Assembly (NCBI GenBank): GCA_022710725.1
Contig: JAKLGK010000011.1
Span: forward strand, 1-64,000
Length of the DNA: 64,000 nt
Source of the DNA: Verrucomicrobiota bacterium
GTDB lineage: Bacteria > Verrucomicrobiota > Kiritimatiellia > CAIQIC01 > JAGNIJ01
Direction of reading: 5' to 3'
In this document: piece by piece, positions 61,492 through 64,000 of the stretch
Position numbering within the stretch: position 1 is the stretch's first letter
Layout of the letters: each line of letters begins with the position of its first letter
Notes under the pieces: generated by a model
Databases searched by the model: none
What the model was told of the DNA's origin: nothing
The model's input: only the letters and a program-made list of their open reading frames with translations
Translations under genes and position numbers: made by a program

Positions 61492-62136
61492 CGCCCAGTC
61501 CAATTCCGTCTCGCGGTAGATCCGGTCCACCTCGTCGAGGAACGCCGCGATCTCCTGTTCGCTGTCGTAGCCGGCCTGCCGCGCCAGGTCCTCGATCCGG
61601 TTCCGCCGGTGCGCGGCGCCGAGGGAAATGATGGAGCCCATGACCTGCTGCATTTCCGCGCGCAGCGATTCATTTTCCTCCGGCGCCGCGCTTTCGGCGC
61701 GGGCCCGGATCTCGTCCAGCTTGAGCAACTGCTCCTTGAGCCGCGTCACCACGTCCTGCTCGGCGGCGTTCGCCGGCGCCGCCGCCCGGCCGTCCAGCCG
61801 GTCGAATTCCCGGTCCATCGCCCGATCGAAATTCTCCAGGTCGCGCGCCGCGTGTTCCGGCAGCGGCGGGGGCGCCGGCGCGGCGGGAGCCGCGGGCGCC
61901 ACTTCCACCCGCTGCACTTCGCCGCCGGCGGCCGACACCGCCACGGGTACCGGCGCGACGTCCGGCACGGGCGGCGGCTGTTCGACCGGAGCGGCCGGCG
62001 CGGGAACGAACACCGGGGCCGCAGCCCGCAGGACACGGATTTCCTCCCTGCATTCTGCGGCCTTCCGCAGCGCGAGACCGGCCGCCAGCAGCGCGGCCAG
62101 GGCCAGCAGGCCCAGGCCCATGGCAAGCTTGTTCAT
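61468..62136 (-). CDS. membrane-anchored Ala/Pro-rich protein with helical C-terminus
   Basis: 222 residues from ATG 62136 (GGGAGG upstream). One N-terminal helix (LGLLALAALLAAGLAL) anchors it; residues about 35-105 are Pro/Ala/Val-rich and likely disordered; about 105-215 are charged helices (NFDRAMDREFDRLDG, VTRLKEQLLKLDEIRAR). No family recognised. The charged C-terminus looks like a coiled-coil partner. It lies between two SurA/PpiD-like genes on the other strand. Confidence 0.65.
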   Translation of the reverse strand: MNKLAMGLGLLALAALLAAGLALRKAAECREEIRVLRAAAPVFVPAPAAPVEQPPPVPDVAPVPVAVSAAGGEVQRVEVAPAAPAAPAPPPLPEHAARDLENFDRAMDREFDRLDGRAAAPANAAEQDVVTRLKEQLLKLDEIRARAESAAPEENESLRAEMQQVMGSIISLGAAHRRNRIEDLARQAGYDSEQEIAAFLDEVDRIYRETELDWASLFNRGP

Positions 62137-62208
62137 GCGGCCTCCCATACACCATCCGCCCCGGCCTGCCAACTCAATCCGGGCGCCGCGGGCCCGGCCG
62201 ATTCGCTG

Positions 62209-62237
62209 TTGACCGGGCGGGGGCGGGTGTTTATGTT
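62209..62237 (+). promoter_or_regulatory. promoter of the PpiD-like gene
   Basis: TTGACC (62209-62214), a 17-bp spacer and TATGTT (62232-62237) stand about 50 bp before ATG 62287. A GGTTCAGGG motif (62254-62262) lies in the leader. Confidence 0.65.
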
Positions 62238-62286
62238 TCGGCGTTTCGTACCAGGTTCAGGGTAGACAGAAAGGGCGCGTGCGATC

Positions 62287-64000
62287 ATGGCCATGCTGAT
62301 TACCAAGTTTCACAGTCTGATCCGGAACCGCCTGCTGTGGGCGGGGTTCCTCGTGATCATCGTCTTCACCTTTGTCATCTGGGGGACCACCACCTCGGGC
62401 GGGAAGGACCAGGAAAACGCCAACTCGGCCGGGAAACTGGACGGCGAGTACGTGCCCATGGAGGAATTCCAGCGCTCGAACTTCAGCACGTACATGTCCA
62501 TCGTCCTGAACGTCGGCCGGCCCCTGAACGTCACCGCGGAGCTGGACAGGGAGATCAAGCAGGCCGCGTGGCGCCGGCTGGCGGCGCTCCGTCAGGCCGA
62601 GGCCCTCGGCCTGATCGCCAACAACGACGAGGTCATCGCCACCATCCGCGCGCACCAGGGCTTCCAGTACGAGGGCCAGTTCAGCCCGCAGCACTACCAG
62701 GCCTTCGTCCAGAACGTCCTGAACCGCCTGGGCTTCTCCGAGATGCAGTTCGAGGAACACGTCCGGCAGGAGATCGCCCTCCAGAAACTCCAGTACATGC
62801 TCCAGCAGGCCGTCCTGATCACCCCCTACGAGATCAACCGGGCCATCGCCACCTTGAGCGATTCCTTCGAGGTCGACTACGTGGCGATCGGCGAGAAGAA
62901 CGTCGAGGACGAGGTCAAGGTCGGCGAGGACGAGGCCCGCTCTCTCTTCCTGAAGGATCCCGCCGCGTTCACGATCCCGCCGAAGGTCACCCTGCGCTAC
63001 GTCGCGCTGCCGCTGTCCGGCTTCATGACCAACGTGACGGCGACCGAGGAGGAGGCGCTGGTTTACTACGATGATTTCATGGATTCGTTCGTGCGCACCA
63101 ACCGCGTCCGCGTCGCGGAGGCCGGCGCGCCCGAGGGCACGAACACGGAGGCCGAGGCCGCCTGGTCCAACGAGGTCGTGCAGCTGACCTTCGACGAGGT
63201 CAAGACCAACATCCTCGAGCGGATGACCCGCGAGCGCGCCCGGGACAAGGCCGTGGAGGCCGCGACGGAACTCGTGATCCAGCTCGCGCCCGACCGGGAA
63301 GGCCAGGCCCCGGCGTTCGAGGACGTGATGGCCAAGGCCGGCATGGAAATCCGGACCGCCGGGCCCTTCGCGGAAAACGAGCCCGTGGAAGGAGTGGACG
63401 CCGGCCTCGACTTCAATCGGGCCGCCTTCGCCCTGCGCAAAACCTCCGACGAGTACTTCAGCGACGCCATCGCCGGCAGCAACACGGTGTACGTCTTGGC
63501 GCTGACGGAGCGCACGGAGTCCCGCGTTCCCGAATTCGAGGAAGTGGCGAAGGACGCGCTCGAGGCGGCGCGCCGGCAGGCGATCAGCGAGGCCATCACG
63601 AAGAAGGCGCAAGCCGTCCGGGAGGTGGCGCTGACCGCGAAGGAGGCCAAGGGCCTGACGTTCAGCGACGCCGCGCAATCCTTCAAGCTGGAGCCCGTTC
63701 ATGTCGGCCCGTTCAGCTTGACCGACGGCCTCGAGGAGACGAACGAGTACAACGAGGCGCTGCTGAAAACGGTGCTCCAGCTCAACCAGGGCGAGGTCAG
63801 CGAACCGGTCGCGGCCGAGGACGCGGTCCTCGTGATCCACGTGGCGAAGCGGGGCCCGGGCGACGCCGCCGGCCTCGAACCCATGCGCGACCAGATCGTC
63901 GACTCCATCCGGCGCCAGCGCGGGCGGACGCTGTTCGGCGAGTGGGAATCTTATCTCCTCCGGAAAGGCCAGCTCGAGGACCGGATGCAGGTGCCGGACG
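62287..64000 (+). CDS. PpiD/SurA-like membrane-anchored chaperone, C-terminus beyond right edge
   Basis: 571 codons are visible. Residues 8-35 are basic then a membrane helix (LLWAGFLVIIVFTFVIWG), so it is anchored with its bulk outside the inner membrane. The next 180 residues (NSAGKLDGEYVPMEEFQRSN, QQAVLITPYEINRAIATLSD) match the SurA_N_3/PpiD N-terminal part. A PpiD-type C-terminal domain follows with VGPFSLTDGLEETNEYNEAL and LQLNQGEVSEPV, but no clear parvulin core. It probably guards Sec-exported proteins as they leave SecYEG. AAAGGG lies about 12 bases before the ATG. Confidence 0.8.
   Translation, partial: MAMLITKFHSLIRNRLLWAGFLVIIVFTFVIWGTTTSGGKDQENANSAGKLDGEYVPMEEFQRSNFSTYMSIVLNVGRPLNVTAELDREIKQAAWRRLAALRQAEALGLIANNDEVIATIRAHQGFQYEGQFSPQHYQAFVQNVLNRLGFSEMQFEEHVRQEIALQKLQYMLQQAVLITPYEINRAIATLSDSFEVDYVAIGEKNVEDEVKVGEDEARSLFLKDPAAFTIPPKVTLRYVALPLSGFMTNVTATEEEALVYYDDFMDSFVRTNRVRVAEAGAPEGTNTEAEAAWSNEVVQLTFDEVKTNILERMTRERARDKAVEAATELVIQLAPDREGQAPAFEDVMAKAGMEIRTAGPFAENEPVEGVDAGLDFNRAAFALRKTSDEYFSDAIAGSNTVYVLALTERTESRVPEFEEVAKDALEAARRQAISEAITKKAQAVREVALTAKEAKGLTFSDAAQSFKLEPVHVGPFSLTDGLEETNEYNEALLKTVLQLNQGEVSEPVAAEDAVLVIHVAKRGPGDAAGLEPMRDQIVDSIRRQRGRTLFGEWESYLLRKGQLEDRMQVPD

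Noticed and set aside
62257..63840. 527-codon minus-strand frame opposite the PpiD-like gene
   Set aside because: Shadow frame with Arg/Asp/Leu-rich text; the plus strand has a promoter, membrane anchor and PpiD-like domains.

Overview
The window is high-GC bacterial DNA from a diderm organism: it carries waaA/kdtA for lipopolysaccharide, lgt, an outer-membrane porin-like protein and SurA-type periplasmic chaperones. Several details point to the PVC superphylum, most likely Kiritimatiellota or a close Verrucomicrobia relative: an EF-Tu with a lengthened switch I loop, large secreted beta-domain proteins that share a W/RFYR-type C-terminal module, and the cobalamin adenosyltransferase/murB and dprA-topA-xerC-waaA neighbourhoods. 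This placement is inference from recalled family patterns, not from a search.

Region 1 (1-4.95 kb): the end-truncated gene of a secreted SdrD B-type repeat protein behind a near-consensus promoter, a TlpA-like thioredoxin with a helical-repeat tail, a 29-residue membrane peptide, an MscS-family channel, and a poorly explained 500-bp spacer that ends at an intrinsic terminator.

Region 2 (4.95-36.8 kb, all minus strand): one nearly unbroken run of information-processing genes. Read in the direction of transcription it is promoter, tRNA-Thr(GGT), tuf, rpmG, tRNA-Trp(CCA), secE, nusG, rplK, rplA, rplJ, rplL, rpoB, rpoC, rpsL, rpsG, fusA, rpsJ, rplC, rplD, rplW, rplB, rpsS, an inserted membrane coiled-coil gene, rplV, rpsC, rplP, rpmC, rpsQ, rplN, rplX, rplE, rpsN, rpsH, rplF, rplR, rpsE, rplO, secY, adk, map, infA, rpmJ, rpsM, rpsK, rpsD, rpoA, rplQ, terminator. 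The tufB-secE, rif, str, S10, spc and alpha operons are thus joined end to end. rpmD (L30) is absent. The one foreign element is the gene between rpsS and rplV, whose transmembrane segment lies upstream of any ATG, GTG or TTG start.

Region 3 (36.8-47.4 kb): a 63-residue basic protein of unknown function, murB, cobalamin adenosyltransferase, a Tat-exported class-V aminotransferase-fold enzyme, lgt (plus strand), then waaA, xerC, topA (with three C-terminal repeats in place of zinc fingers) and dprA.

Region 4 (47.4-64 kb): cell-surface and envelope genes: two small acidic lipoproteins, a polytopic membrane protein, a 1090-residue secreted multidomain protein divergent from a 1080-residue SBBP/Calx-beta protein, an OMPP1/FadL-like porin, an aroB-hypothetical-methyltransferase operon, a SurA-N-like chaperone, a membrane-anchored Ala/Pro-rich protein, and a PpiD-like protein cut by the right edge.

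No rRNA, CRISPR array, transposase or phage gene was seen. The long open frames opposite real genes are high-GC shadows and were left out.
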